DNA from: Symsagittifera roscoffensis
Taxonomy: Eukaryota; Xenacoelomorpha; Acoela; Convolutidae
Length of the DNA: 64,000 bases
NCBI RefSeq assembly: GCF_963678635.1
Contig: NC_087065.1
Span: 25,997,254 to 26,061,253, forward strand
Direction of reading: 5' to 3'
The first letter of the stretch is position 1, and each line of letters starts with the position of its first letter. The position numbers and the translations under genes are program-made. Of this stretch, positions 1 through 10,328 are shown piece by piece. The notes under the pieces were generated by a model. It ran no database searches. It worked only from the letters and a program-made list of their open reading frames with translations, and was not told the DNA's origin.

Positions 1-1284
1 AAAAACGTTCGCCATGGCCTACTAGTTCGCATGCCAATTTTCGTAACGTTTGGATAACGTAACAAAATTTCACTAGTAAGTAAAATTATGCTGGTGGGGG
101 CGAAAAGGAAAGAAAGCCAAATTATAAGGAAGGGTATGGTTTTCTTGTTTATGCTCCTGACTAGAAGTTTTTACCTAATATCTCAAAATGTTTCATGACG
201 ACTGCTTGCGTCGACCTAGCTGCCTCTCGATAATTTTTTTGATTGTTTATTGAACACTGGTGATTGTTTTTCTGAACTTTTTTTTCTAAAATGGAACGTC
301 CTTCGAGTTTTCATGTAGTTTTTCATTGTATTGATTTTATTGAAATCGACTTATGGGTTCCGCCTCATTTTCTGTCCGCTAGCTCTTGATGATTTTTCTT
401 TGTGGTATCGCAATTGGATGGATCGCAAAATTAGGACGTGGTTCCAGATAATTTTTTTTCTGTTGGCAGACTAAATTAAAACAATTTGAATGATGGACTT
501 TCAAATTTACTTTTACTTCAGTTTCAACCTTCATTGGCGAAAATTGATTGCAATCATCCGTGTTCGATAATACAGCTAATTCCTCAAAATTCATCAAGAA
601 GTACAAGATTTTGTTGTTGATTTTTGCGTCCGAAAAGTTTGGGCGACTTGCGAATCGACTAGTGTATTCCATGGTTTGATTTTGTTCAGTTGAATAATTT
701 AACGAAAATGATCGCCTTTTTTTCCTCCGAACTCATGAAGTTATACTAGGTTTATTTTTAAAATTTTTTTTCAAAAACTTAGAAAAAAAAATTATGTACT
801 TTTTTTCTCAATGTTATTGTCTGAACTGCCTTTCAATGGTACAAGGCCTAAAAGTTCCATCTGAATAAGCAATGTATTCGTTCTGAAACATTAACTTAGG
901 AGAAATCGTAAAAAGAGGAAAAAAGTTAAAATCGCAATTTTTTATTTTCTTTATTTTTAGTTATTATTTTTTTAATCATTATTTTCTTTACTTAATCTCA
1001 TGAAAGTGCAGAGGTGCTATGCAGTTATGGCAAGTTCCTTGGCAGGCAGCTTTCGTTTGTTTTTGAATATCACTATAATTAATTTGAAATAAACTTAATT
1101 TCGAGCGCGTTTATCTTTTCAAGGGCAGACTCATAGTGGGCATTTTTGATGCCCTTTGTCTGTCCTCTCTACGTTTGCATTAAATTCAATAAATTTCTTT
1201 CATATTTGTTTGTTGAATTATACTGAAGCATAATCGATTTTGTTTGCAAATTTAGGAATAAATTAATCTTCTTCTAGGTTTAGT
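1..1284. other. Upstream intergenic / 5' UTR stretch of the Rab11-FIP-like gene
   Basis: AT-rich sequence with long T and A runs. No conserved protein is recognised. A 97-codon minus-strand ORF (379-672) begins with ATG in a reasonable context (aaccATGG) and could be the first exon of a divergent gene, but it shows no motif I know. A pyrimidine-rich tract ending in ag just before 1279 may be the acceptor of a 5' UTR intron for the gene that starts at 1285. Confidence 0.4.
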
Positions 1285-3405
1285 ATGTCTGATTTTATCG
1301 AAGCTCCAGAAACCGTGAAAGCTATTATTTATAATGGACGAGGATTGAAAAGCAGAAAATCTGACGTGTTTGTCGCCAAAGTAATTTTTGGCATCGACGG
1401 TGACAAACGAAAAACCAATGTGGTACACGATAATAATCCAACTTGGAATGAGGAAGGCGAATTCAAAGTTCACAAATCGGATAAGGCCGTTTTTAAATTC
1501 AAACTATACGATGGAGATGAAACTGTGGGTGTGATCAAAATTCCTGTGAATGAACTATCCGAGGAACGGCAAGTGAAATCTTTATCATTGGAACCGTACA
1601 AGAAGGGCCAACCGCAACCAGCTGGCGAGCTTCAAGTCTCGGCTTATGTGGTTAATTACAAGTCGATACAGCGACGGAAATCATCTACACTGGGTGGGAA
1701 AATAAAGGCCAAAATGAGTAATTCAAATTTGAATTTGAAAGATGATGCCGCCAGTGTCGTCAGCGGAGAATCAAAGACATCTCTGTCCTCTAAGTCAAAA
1801 ATGAGTACAATGAGGAAGAAAATTTTCAATCGCAAATCTAAAGACGGACATCTTGGAGCTCAGTCAATGATGAACTTGGCAACAAATGGGCAGTCAGAAT
1901 TTGACGACAACGACCAATCGTTTTCTTTAAATCCATTTTTAAATGATACCAAAGACATGAATGATACTATCGTTAAACGACCGGACTCTAAGTTTCAAAC
2001 TTTAGCCGGGCACGGGTCTCGAAAAAACTCAATCGTCGATGCTCATGATCACGTATCGGTGAATGGAAGCGAACAATCTTCCATTCCAGGCTCAGCAGCG
2101 AGTTTGGAGCGCAAAAAAGAAAAGGCGAACCGCGGTGGAAAAGGATTCATGAAGTCTCTGAAAAAGCCATTTGGGAACAGCTCTAAGAAGGAGCGGTCCA
2201 AGTCTATGTGGGACATATCCAACTTACCGGTCGAAGGCTGGGAACAGAAAATGGAGCACCGACTTTCAAAGTCACCCACTCCCGGGGAAGGCGAGCCAGT
2301 TGAAGATCAAGGGATTTATCTGGACAACGGAAGTGAAACTTCTAATGTCAGTCAACAACATGTTAACAGTAAGATTCTTGCGAGTAACACAACGCTCATA
2401 GACTCAGGCTTGGAAATGCGAGCAAACGCACACCATACAATGGCTGTCCCAACTCCACAAAGACGACCACATCTGTCAATTGACTCAGGAGCTGACCTTG
2501 AAAGTGGAAAGTTTTCAGCCCCTGAAAGTCGATCACACAGTCGTAATAACTCAGCTTCTATTCACAATGTGAGCCTTACAAGCAACTTGTTGCCTCAGAT
2601 TTTAATAACCGACGTTATTCCTAACAAGGGATCGAATAATGGCGGAACCAAAGTGTCGGTGATTGGATCGAATTTTGGGACAAACCGCGAGGATTTCAAA
2701 TCAGTGAAGATCTGTGGGTGTGAAGTGACAAGGAGTTTAATATGTGTGAACAACAGTAAGTTCACGGTCACTACTTCAATGTGGACTTCTGGGGCTGGTT
2801 TTGTGGACATTGAACTTGTAGATGGCCGGAAAGCTCTTTCAAAGCAGACTTTCGAGTTCGTCAGTGCCAATCAACTGACAGACGAAGCGAAGAATATTAA
2901 AGTACCTTCATTTAATTCCAATGAGCGCGGCGAACATAACAAGAAAAAAGGTCAAATGAACAGTTTACTGAATGCCAAAAAGAAATTTTCGGCATCTACT
3001 CTTGGTTTGAACACGATAACAGTCGAGGATGACAGTGGAAGTAATCCTTTTGCAGATCGAAAAAAGCATGCGCCAGAAACCCCATCGTCTTTGTCGTCAC
3101 AGAAGGAGCTGTCATTGAGTCGCAGCACTTGTGAAAATACCGACAGCAAGAATAAACTATCACCTTTGGTTGCTTCAAGTGAGGCAAAAGTCAACAGCAG
3201 TTCCAGGAACAGTTTGGTGCGAAATTCATCAGACAGATATGACCCCTCAGTTTCGTTTCAGTCGAAAAAGGAACTGGAAGAAGAGATCTCCCGATTGCGC
3301 TCCACAGTTCGCGAGTTGACCGATAAGAACCTGGAAATGAACCAATATTTGGAGGAACTTTTAATCAAGGTCATGTCAGCTTGCCCTGAGGTTTTACAAA
3401 AGTGA
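1285..3405 (+). CDS. Class I Rab11-family-interacting-like protein: C2, IPT/TIG and C-terminal Rab-binding helix
   Basis: A 706-residue single-exon protein. Residues about 8-125 form a C2 domain, including NPTWNEEGEFKV, typical of the phospholipid-binding domain of class I Rab11-FIPs. A long Ser/Lys-rich low-complexity middle follows. Residues about 439-526 look like an IPT/TIG immunoglobulin-like fold (VIPNKGSNNGGTKVSVIGSN). The last ~45 residues are a predicted amphipathic coiled coil ending in EELLIKVMSACPEVLQ, which matches the FIP Rab-binding signature (YIDNLLxRIMExxPxIL). In the family these proteins recruit Rab11 to recycling endosomes, with C2 targeting membranes. The start is the first ATG after an apparent acceptor. 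The TIG domain is the odd part; the one I know in trafficking is in exocyst Sec5/EXOC2. The C2 and Rab-binding calls are firm; the TIG call is good but rests on eye alignment. Confidence 0.82.
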   Translation: MSDFIEAPETVKAIIYNGRGLKSRKSDVFVAKVIFGIDGDKRKTNVVHDNNPTWNEEGEFKVHKSDKAVFKFKLYDGDETVGVIKIPVNELSEERQVKSLSLEPYKKGQPQPAGELQVSAYVVNYKSIQRRKSSTLGGKIKAKMSNSNLNLKDDAASVVSGESKTSLSSKSKMSTMRKKIFNRKSKDGHLGAQSMMNLATNGQSEFDDNDQSFSLNPFLNDTKDMNDTIVKRPDSKFQTLAGHGSRKNSIVDAHDHVSVNGSEQSSIPGSAASLERKKEKANRGGKGFMKSLKKPFGNSSKKERSKSMWDISNLPVEGWEQKMEHRLSKSPTPGEGEPVEDQGIYLDNGSETSNVSQQHVNSKILASNTTLIDSGLEMRANAHHTMAVPTPQRRPHLSIDSGADLESGKFSAPESRSHSRNNSASIHNVSLTSNLLPQILITDVIPNKGSNNGGTKVSVIGSNFGTNREDFKSVKICGCEVTRSLICVNNSKFTVTTSMWTSGAGFVDIELVDGRKALSKQTFEFVSANQLTDEAKNIKVPSFNSNERGEHNKKKGQMNSLLNAKKKFSASTLGLNTITVEDDSGSNPFADRKKHAPETPSSLSSQKELSLSRSTCENTDSKNKLSPLVASSEAKVNSSSRNSLVRNSSDRYDPSVSFQSKKELEEEISRLRSTVRELTDKNLEMNQYLEELLIKVMSACPEVLQK

Positions 3406-3667
3406 GGTAGTAGCTCCCTAAAGGTTTAGAGATTTGTAGAGTAGTGTGTCTTATTATTGCACTGTTTACTTTTGTGAACATTATTACGCCTAATTTTAAT
3501 TTCCTCAAACTTTGAATTTTATCGAGTTGGTGCTGAATTATTTATTTGTATCTTAGTTTGAAGCAAGCTGATCTTTGGTTTCAAAAATATCATTATTGAG
3601 ACATAGACGTGGAAGTATTAATTGAATAGAAGAACAGCTTCGAAGTAAATATCATGCAATCGATGTA

Positions 3668-3673
3668 AATAAA
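3668..3673 (+). terminator. Candidate polyadenylation signal AATAAA
   Basis: An AATAAA hexamer lies about 260 bases after the Rab11-FIP-like stop codon, in AT-rich 3' flanking DNA. Position and sequence fit a cleavage/polyadenylation signal, but AT-rich DNA gives many chance matches. Confidence 0.35.
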
Positions 3674-4152
3674 AATCTTAAACATTAGTTAGATGAAATC
3701 ATAAATGAAACTTCTGGAAACTACGCGCTCTAAACTATGTACTTAACAAAAGCTTACTTAAACAACTTACATTTCATCCCGAGCTGTTCCATTTGCATTG
3801 CATATCATACAACACAAGCCTTTTTGTATTCTTTTCTTCCGGTGCATTAAAGTAGAGAGACAATTTGTCCTTTAAAATCTCTGGATGCAGAGTCTTTTTA
3901 GTGGAAGCTCTATGACATTCGAATTCTGACGAATTAAATATTAGTTTATTTGAATTGAATCTTATATTTTGCCCTTTTCCCTGATTTTGACCCATTTCGA
4001 GGGTTTTCACATACACAATAATCTTGTCCAGCTACTCTAACAGAAGATAGTGCATCAGAATACTGTTTTTTGTCAGGAAAGTTCAATTTTGTTGTTGTTT
4101 CTCCCAGGTTAAATTATGGTCGGTGTTGGATCTGGTCCGTCAAAATCCTCAA

Positions 4153-5562
4153 ATGAAACCATCGGACTCGTTTAGTGGTTGCTCGTCGGACATCATTGAT
4201 TTTTTGTGCGAGCCCCACATTCAATTTTGTCCTAAACATGAGGAGCGACCTTGTTTGAACCTACAATGTCCTTTCAGCAGGTGTCGACTAGATCATATGT
4301 GGGTTATGCGAAGACCTCAGGACACTTGTTGGTCAGCACTGAAACCTGAAGTCAGTCGAGTAATCGAGGATGCCCTGGTTGACCCGAGAGTGAATGTGTT
4401 CATGTTTCAGTGGGACGACTTGACTTATGTCATACAATTTGATACTCTGAGTCAGAAAAACAGAATGGACTTGATAAAGAACCCATTTGACGCATTAGAA
4501 ATTTCAAGTAAAAGTAAGCAATTTCTTCCACCTGGAACTTTTCAGTACATCAGGCTGACGTATGAAAGCTCTGAAGGTCAGGAGGCAATCTGGAATTGGT
4601 ATTTCATGGGCGACGGAAATCAAGAGACTGCTAAAATGTCCACCGAAGTCCTAAACCCAATACTTCACAGGCTTTTTCCTGAAAGGAAGTGTATCGATAA
4701 AAAAATCGTCAAGGATACTTTTAGACCATGGGTTTTATATGACGAGTTGTCTTCGGAAGTTCTAGAAGAAGCTTATAATGGGTCTCAATTTGAGATCGCA
4801 CTGACTATTGGCAATAAAAAATACGCTATTGATTTTGACAGTATGACTCAGAAAAATTTGACAACGTCAAAAGTTAGAGGTGTTAAAAGACGGCCTGCCA
4901 TTTCACTCGATCAAAATTCTGATGAAAGAAGATTTGATAGAAACTTGATCCCCGAGTTCTCGTCGATTGAGGCACCTAAATTATTCAAATGCAAAACCGG
5001 TTTCAATGAACAAATTCTGGCTTCGAAATCTGACTTTGATTACGATTTGCTTCATTCTGTTTTAATTAAACAGTTCCCGACTGCGTATGATGTACAAATA
5101 ACCAGAATTGAGAATTTTGAGCTCTGGGCGCATTACTGTTTGAAACGTGGCAAAATGCGTCGGAGGTATGGCGATACTAAAAACATCGGGGAAATGTTAC
5201 TTTTCCATGGTACATCAATTGACGCAGCGTCTAAAATTTCCTTGGACAATTTCGATTGGCGTTTGGCAGGAACCCATGTCGGTCAAAAATTCGGAGCTGG
5301 AGTTTACTTCACGCCTAATATAGTCGCTGCAAGTCAATACTGTGCTAAAGGAAACTCACCAAAGTGTATCATGGTTGGTCTAGTTCTAACAGGCGAGTTT
5401 ACGATGGGTAATGGATCTCTTAAAAGACCCCCACCCAAACCATCCAAGCCAGAGGAATTGTACGATTCGTGCGTTAATGACTTGTTTCAGCCGAGTATGT
5501 ATGTCATTTTTGACCACAACCAAATGTATCCACTCTACAAAATGAGATATTCCCAGAAATAG
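4153..5562 (+). CDS. WWE-domain mono-ADP-ribosyltransferase (PARP7/11/12-like)
   Basis: From the ATG at 4153 this gives 469 residues. Order: a Cys/His cluster (about residues 24-44, C-x4-C-x4-C-x3-H) resembling a CCCH zinc finger; one or two WWE domains (the second contains YAIDFDSMTQKN and ends VKRRP); then a PARP catalytic domain. Triad positions are His352 (LLFHGTS), Tyr385 (GAGVYF) and Ile452 (MYVIFDHNQMYP). This H-Y-I set is characteristic of mono-ADP-ribosyl transferases of the TIPARP/PARP12 group rather than polymer-forming PARPs. The reading frame is open upstream to an apparent acceptor (ctcccag) ending at 4108, so 4109 may be the start of a last exon with an unseen 5' exon. The gene lies at the start of a 3.6 kb tandem duplication whose other copy is defective. 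Confidence 0.85.
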   Translation: MKPSDSFSGCSSDIIDFLCEPHIQFCPKHEERPCLNLQCPFSRCRLDHMWVMRRPQDTCWSALKPEVSRVIEDALVDPRVNVFMFQWDDLTYVIQFDTLSQKNRMDLIKNPFDALEISSKSKQFLPPGTFQYIRLTYESSEGQEAIWNWYFMGDGNQETAKMSTEVLNPILHRLFPERKCIDKKIVKDTFRPWVLYDELSSEVLEEAYNGSQFEIALTIGNKKYAIDFDSMTQKNLTTSKVRGVKRRPAISLDQNSDERRFDRNLIPEFSSIEAPKLFKCKTGFNEQILASKSDFDYDLLHSVLIKQFPTAYDVQITRIENFELWAHYCLKRGKMRRRYGDTKNIGEMLLFHGTSIDAASKISLDNFDWRLAGTHVGQKFGAGVYFTPNIVAASQYCAKGNSPKCIMVGLVLTGEFTMGNGSLKRPPPKPSKPEELYDSCVNDLFQPSMYVIFDHNQMYPLYKMRYSQK

Positions 5563-5869
5563 TGTACAAAAATTACAAAACTTAGTTCACAAAAGTTGTA
5601 GAGCCGCATTGAAACATATATATGGAGTTTTATTCAATTGAAAATAGGGAAAGCCTTGTAGATAAATAGACTTCAGAACACTTAAATCGTTGATCATGTA
5701 TTTGCTTATATCTTCTTTATTTAACAATGATTAAAAACCATTGGTGCTTGTAAATCATCTATTTGCTAATTTCTTGTTTCAAACCTTCAATTTTTTAAAA
5801 CTAAATTTTTAAAACAGTCGCCGATTCCGAAAATTTGTTGCCGAGCTAGATTTGATAATTAAGGATACA

Positions 5870-6165
5870 AAGGTCAATTCTTTTTGCGAACCTTTTTTCT
5901 TTGGTCAGTACTCTGGCTTTCCTGGGCAGGATGGGAGTGGCCCTCTTTTTGTGCATGGGCTGTTTGTAGTTCCAGAATTCACTAGATGCCAATAGCATCA
6001 ATTGCTTGTCTAAGTTGTTCAGTTGATGTGTTTTCGACCCATATGAAGGTTTTTGTGTCTCTGGCTGCTATCCCAGATAAGACCAAGTCAACATATGAGC
6101 CATGCTGTTAGCTGAAGTGCAACACCTCAGCAGCTTCAATGAGCTTTTCTAAAAAATTTTGTGAG
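5870..6165 (-). pseudogene. Minus-strand coding-like relic downstream of PARP
   Basis: Read on the minus strand, one frame gives YVDLVLSGIAARDTKTFIWV and continues to EQLRQAIDAIG, after a tttttag acceptor-like site and an early TAA stop. A second frame then gives EFWNYKQPMHKKRATPILP. The composition is protein-like rather than random, but I do not recognise the family. The same sequence with small changes lies in duplication unit 2 at about 9115-9400. It may be a gene fragment or retro-pseudogene captured before the duplication. Confidence 0.3.
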
Positions 6166-7679
6166 GTTTGGATATAATGTCCAGGAGTTGAATGGTGCAG
6201 GTTATTCAACTCCAAGAATATAGCGGAAAATAAAAAATGAAAAATTCAGTTTTTTGAATTTCAATTTTTCTGTATTAAGAAACTAACGAATTAGCCTTTT
6301 GTGATTTTACAACAAGGTTAAAATTTATAACAAACATTTAAAAAAGAATCTGATTTTGAGTTTCTTATATCTATCTATTATTTAATTGGCGTTTCATGTG
6401 ACACATGTTTAAGAAGTACGTATGCTTACATTGTAAAGAATTCCCTATGTTTGCATGCTTAAGCTTTTCAACGTATTATTTTTTGCATGTTTGATGAAAG
6501 AGTTTTCGCACGGTTGAGCTATATCGTATATTAAAATGCTTGAGAAATTTCATTTGGCAAATTTTAAAGAAGTCCCTGTGTTGGTATGTTAAAGGCCAAA
6601 ACCTTGCAAGGGTTGAAAAGTTAACTGAAGTCAGCTTTTCAAAACCTGTCGGAGCGCGAATGCTTTAACTCTTTTATTTCTATATTTGTATTCGCAACTT
6701 TGTATTCGGGAGTGTTTTGATTTTTTTCTGTTGTCGACGCAAATCAGCTGCTACAAATAATCATCGGCGAGAGTTGCGTGATATATCATTTTAAAGCCTT
6801 TAGTTGTAATTCGAACAACATTGGAAAATTTTGAAACAATTTTCCCAGTGTCGTGAAAAACCGGTCTGAAATTTTAGATTTTGTCTACATTCGAGCGCGT
6901 AAATTTATGCTTAATTAGTCGATTTACAATAGCTTGATTAATAATTATGCTTAATTATATTTTTACTCGAGTAAAATAAATTTTTGGAGATTTTTCATGC
7001 CATGATGAGAATCACAGTTTTCAACAATTCGGGAAATTTCTGAAAAAAACTGAAAAAGTTTTGATTTTTCTTTTTTCATTATTTTTTTTTTGTTTTTGTC
7101 ATTTTCTTTAAAAACTGTTGTCCGTTTTTCCTATATTTGTATGACTGTCGAATATTCCTAATTTAAAGTTATACGTCAGTTTTTTTCTAGCTTTCGGCGT
7201 AAATTTATGTATCACAAATAATTATTGGATTAAAATGAGTGATATATCTATGAAAGTCTTTTCCGTTGTGATTCGAACGACTGAATTTATTTTTTTTCAA
7301 AAAGCTCTCACAGTTTCGAGAAAAACTGGTTTGAAGTTTTTGAGATTTAGTCTAATTTCAGGCGAGTACCGTGTGCGAGAAGCTTTTTCGTATGAAAATT
7401 GCATATTTAGGCTTTTTTTTTGAAATTTCTTTCAGCGATATAATGTTTTCTTGAATATGAAAAATAATTGTGCAAAAAAAACTTTTTGAAATCGTTTCCT
7501 AAATATATATATTTTTTAAATTCAATTAAATCATATATTTTGCCCTTTTCCCTGATTTTGACCCACTTCGAGGGTTTTCGCATACACAATAATCTTGTCC
7601 AGCTACTCTAACAGAAGTTAGTGCATCGGAATACTGTTTTTTGTCAGGAAAGTTCAATTTTGTTGTTGTTTCTCCCAGG

Positions 7680-8814
7680 TTAAAATATGGTCGGTGTTGG
7701 ATCTGGTCCGTCAATAGCCTCAAATGAAACCATCGGACTCGTTTAGTGGTTGCTCGTCGGACATATTTGATTTTTTTGTGCGAGCCCCACATTCAATTTT
7801 GTCCTAAACATGAGGAGCGACCTTGTTTGAACCTACAATGTCCTTTCAGCAGGTGTCGACTGTTATGCGAAGACCTGAGGACACTTGTTGGTCAGCACTG
7901 AAACCTGAAGTCAGTCGAGTAATCGAGGATGCCCTGGTTGACCCGAGAGTGAATGTGTTCGTTTCAGTGGGACGACTTGACTTATGTCATACAATTTGAT
8001 ACTCTGAGTCAGAAAAACAGAATGGACTTGATAAAGAACCCATTTGACGCATTAGAAATTTCAAGTAAAAGTAAGCAATTTCTTCCACCTGGAACTTTTC
8101 AGTACATCAGGCTGACGTATGAAAGCTCTGAAGGTCAGGAGGCAATCTGGAATTGGTATTTCATGGGCGACGGAAATCAAGAGACTGCTAAAATGTCCAC
8201 CGAAGTCCTAAACCCAATACTTCACAGGCTTTTTCCTGAAAGGAAGTGTATCGATAAAAAAATCGTCAAGGATACTTTTAGACCATGGGTTTTATATGAC
8301 GAGTTGTCTTCGGAAGTTCTAGAAGAAGCTTATAATGGGTCTCAATTTGAGATCGCACTGACTATTGGCAATAAAAAATACGCTATTGATTTTGACAGTA
8401 TGACTCAGAAAAATTTGACAACGTCAAAAGTTAGAGGTGTTAAAAGACGGCCTGCCATTTCACTCGATCAAAATTCTGATGAAAGAAGATTTGATAGAAA
8501 CTTGATCCCCGAGTTCTCGTCGATTGAGGCACCTAAATTATTCAAATGCAAAACCGGTTTCAATGAACAAATTCTGGCTTCGAAATCTGACTTTGATTAC
8601 GATTTGCTTCATTCTGTGTATCATGGTTAGTCTAGTTCGAACAGGCGAGTTTACGATGGGTAATGGATCTCTTAAAAGACCCCCACTCAAACCATCCAAG
8701 CCAGAGGAATTGTACGATATGTGCGTTAATGACTTGTTTCAGCCGAATATGTATGTCATTTTTGACCACAACCAAATGTATCCACTCTACAAAAAGAGAT
8801 ATTCCCAGAAATAG
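7680..8814 (+). pseudogene. Duplicated PARP copy lacking the catalytic core
   Basis: This is a near-identical copy of the neighbouring PARP gene. It differs by an extra T near 7770, loss of about 14 bases at 7861, loss of two bases near 7960, and an internal deletion at 8617 that joins parent positions about 5059 and 5365. That 305-base deletion removes parent residues about 303-404, including catalytic His352 and Tyr385, shifts the frame and creates a TAG within a few codons. The last ~50 codons persist in another frame to the original stop (8814). An open stretch of 225 codons (7953-8630) still encodes the WWE region. It cannot encode an active transferase; whether a WWE-only product is made is unknown. 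Confidence 0.85.
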
Positions 8815-9940
8815 TGTACAAAAATTACAAAACTTAGTTCACAAAAGTTGTAGAGCCGCATTGAAACATATATATGGAGTTTTATTCAATTGAAAATAGG
8901 GAAAGCCTTGTAGATAAATAGACTTCAGAACACTTAAATCGTTGATCATGTATTTGCTTATATCTTCTTTATTTAACAATGATTAAAAACCATTGGTGCT
9001 TGTAAATCATCTATTTGCTAATTTCTTGTTTCAAACCTTCAATTTTTTAAAACTAAATTTTTAAAACAGTCGCCGATTCCGAAAATTTGTTGCCGAGCTA
9101 GATTTGATAATTAAAGATACAAAGGTCAATTCTTTTTGCGAACCTTTTTCTTTGGTCAGTACTCTGGCTTTCCTGGGCAGGATGGGAGTGGCCCTCTTTT
9201 TGTGCATGGGCTGTTTGTAGTTCCAGAATTCACTAGATGCCAATAGCATCAATTGCTTGTCTAAGTTGTTCAGTTGATGTGTTTTCGACCCATATGAAGG
9301 TTTTTGTGTCTCTGGCTGCTATCCCAGAGAAGACCAAGTCAACATATGAGCCATGCTGTTAGCTGAAGTGCAACACCTCAGCAGCTTCAATGAGCTTTTC
9401 TAAAAAATTTTGTGAGGTTTGGATATAATGTCCAGGAGTTGAATGGTGCAGGTTATTCAACTCCAAGAATATAGCGGAAAATAAAAAATGAAAAATTCAG
9501 TTTTTTGAATTTCAATTTTTCTGTATTAAGAAACTAACGAATTAGCCTTTTGTGATTTTACAACAAGGTTAAAATTTATTACAAACATTTAAAAAAGAAT
9601 CTGATTTTGAATTTCTTATATCTATCTATTATTTAATTGGCGTTTCATGTGACACCTGTTTAAGAAGTACGTATGCTTACATTGTAAAGAATTCCCTATG
9701 TTTGCATGCTTAAGCTTTTCAACGTATTATTTTTTGCATATTTGATGAAAGAGTGTTCGCACTGTTGAGCTATATCGTATATTAAAATGCTTGAGAAATT
9801 TCATTTTGCAAATTTTAAAGAAGTCCCTGTGTTGGTATTTTAAAGGCCAAAACCTTGCAAGGGTTGAAAAGTAAACTGAAGTCAGCTTTTCAAAACCTGT
9901 CGGAGCGCGAATGCTTTAACTCTTTTATTTCTATATTTGC

Positions 9941-10328
9941 AACGTAAATTTTCAAAAATCTTTGTTTCACAATTTACTTAACTATTTTTGAATATGTCAA
10001 CCCTATAGTGGGTTGCTGTCAGGGTACACTCAGAGGTTGCAAATTTGTTGTCCAAGTATGACTGCTCAAATCCTTTTGGTTTTCGAAACTTTGCGTTTTT
10101 TATGATTTTTTGAATTAATTGTTTTTCAAAAAGACTTAGATAAAAAATAAATGGAACTTCAAATTCTCAACCCTATGAGCCTAGTTTATTTTCACGATTG
10201 CATTAAATATCGCTGTTTTTGTTCATATTTTAGGAAATTCTTCTTTACGTTCTACGATTTTTTTGGAGTACAGTAAGTGCGAGTCATGTGTAGTTTTTTT
10301 TAGTTTTGTTCCGACTGTTTGAAAAACG
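9941..10328. repeat. Block present only in duplication unit 2; carries one unit of the ~165 bp repeat
   Basis: These about 390 bases interrupt the alignment between the two tandem units. They contain phrases such as ccctatagtgggttgctgtc and gactgctcaaatccttttgg, which are also the hallmarks of the seven-unit array in importin-9 intron 1 (17020-18140). The flanking sequence on both sides also matches the flanks of that array, so unit 1 probably lost this block rather than unit 2 gaining it. Confidence 0.6.

Larger units (their letters stand above)
3960..7525. repeat. Tandem segmental duplication, unit 1 (contains the intact PARP gene)
   Basis: The sequence from about 3960 (tatattttgccc) through about 7525 recurs from about 7530 to 11180 in the same order and orientation. 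It includes the PARP coding sequence, its 3' flank and repeat-rich non-coding DNA. Shared blocks look about 98-99% identical by eye. Unit 1 lacks about 390 bases that unit 2 carries at 9941-10328. The non-coding part holds two diverged internal copies (about 6698-6920 and 7170-7400) of a dispersed repeat also seen near 25770-26060. Confidence 0.85.

Noticed and set aside
7235-7423. Repeated small ORFs starting MSDIS (7235-7423 and 10886-11218)
   Set aside because: They recur because they lie in the two tandem duplication units, and a diverged relative of the same DNA occurs near 25900. They begin inside a dispersed non-coding repeat and have no family features.
9061-9252. Minus-strand 63-codon ORF as an intact small gene
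   Set aside because: It is a fragment of the protein-like relic shared by both duplication units; the frame is broken upstream and differs by a one-base indel between the units.
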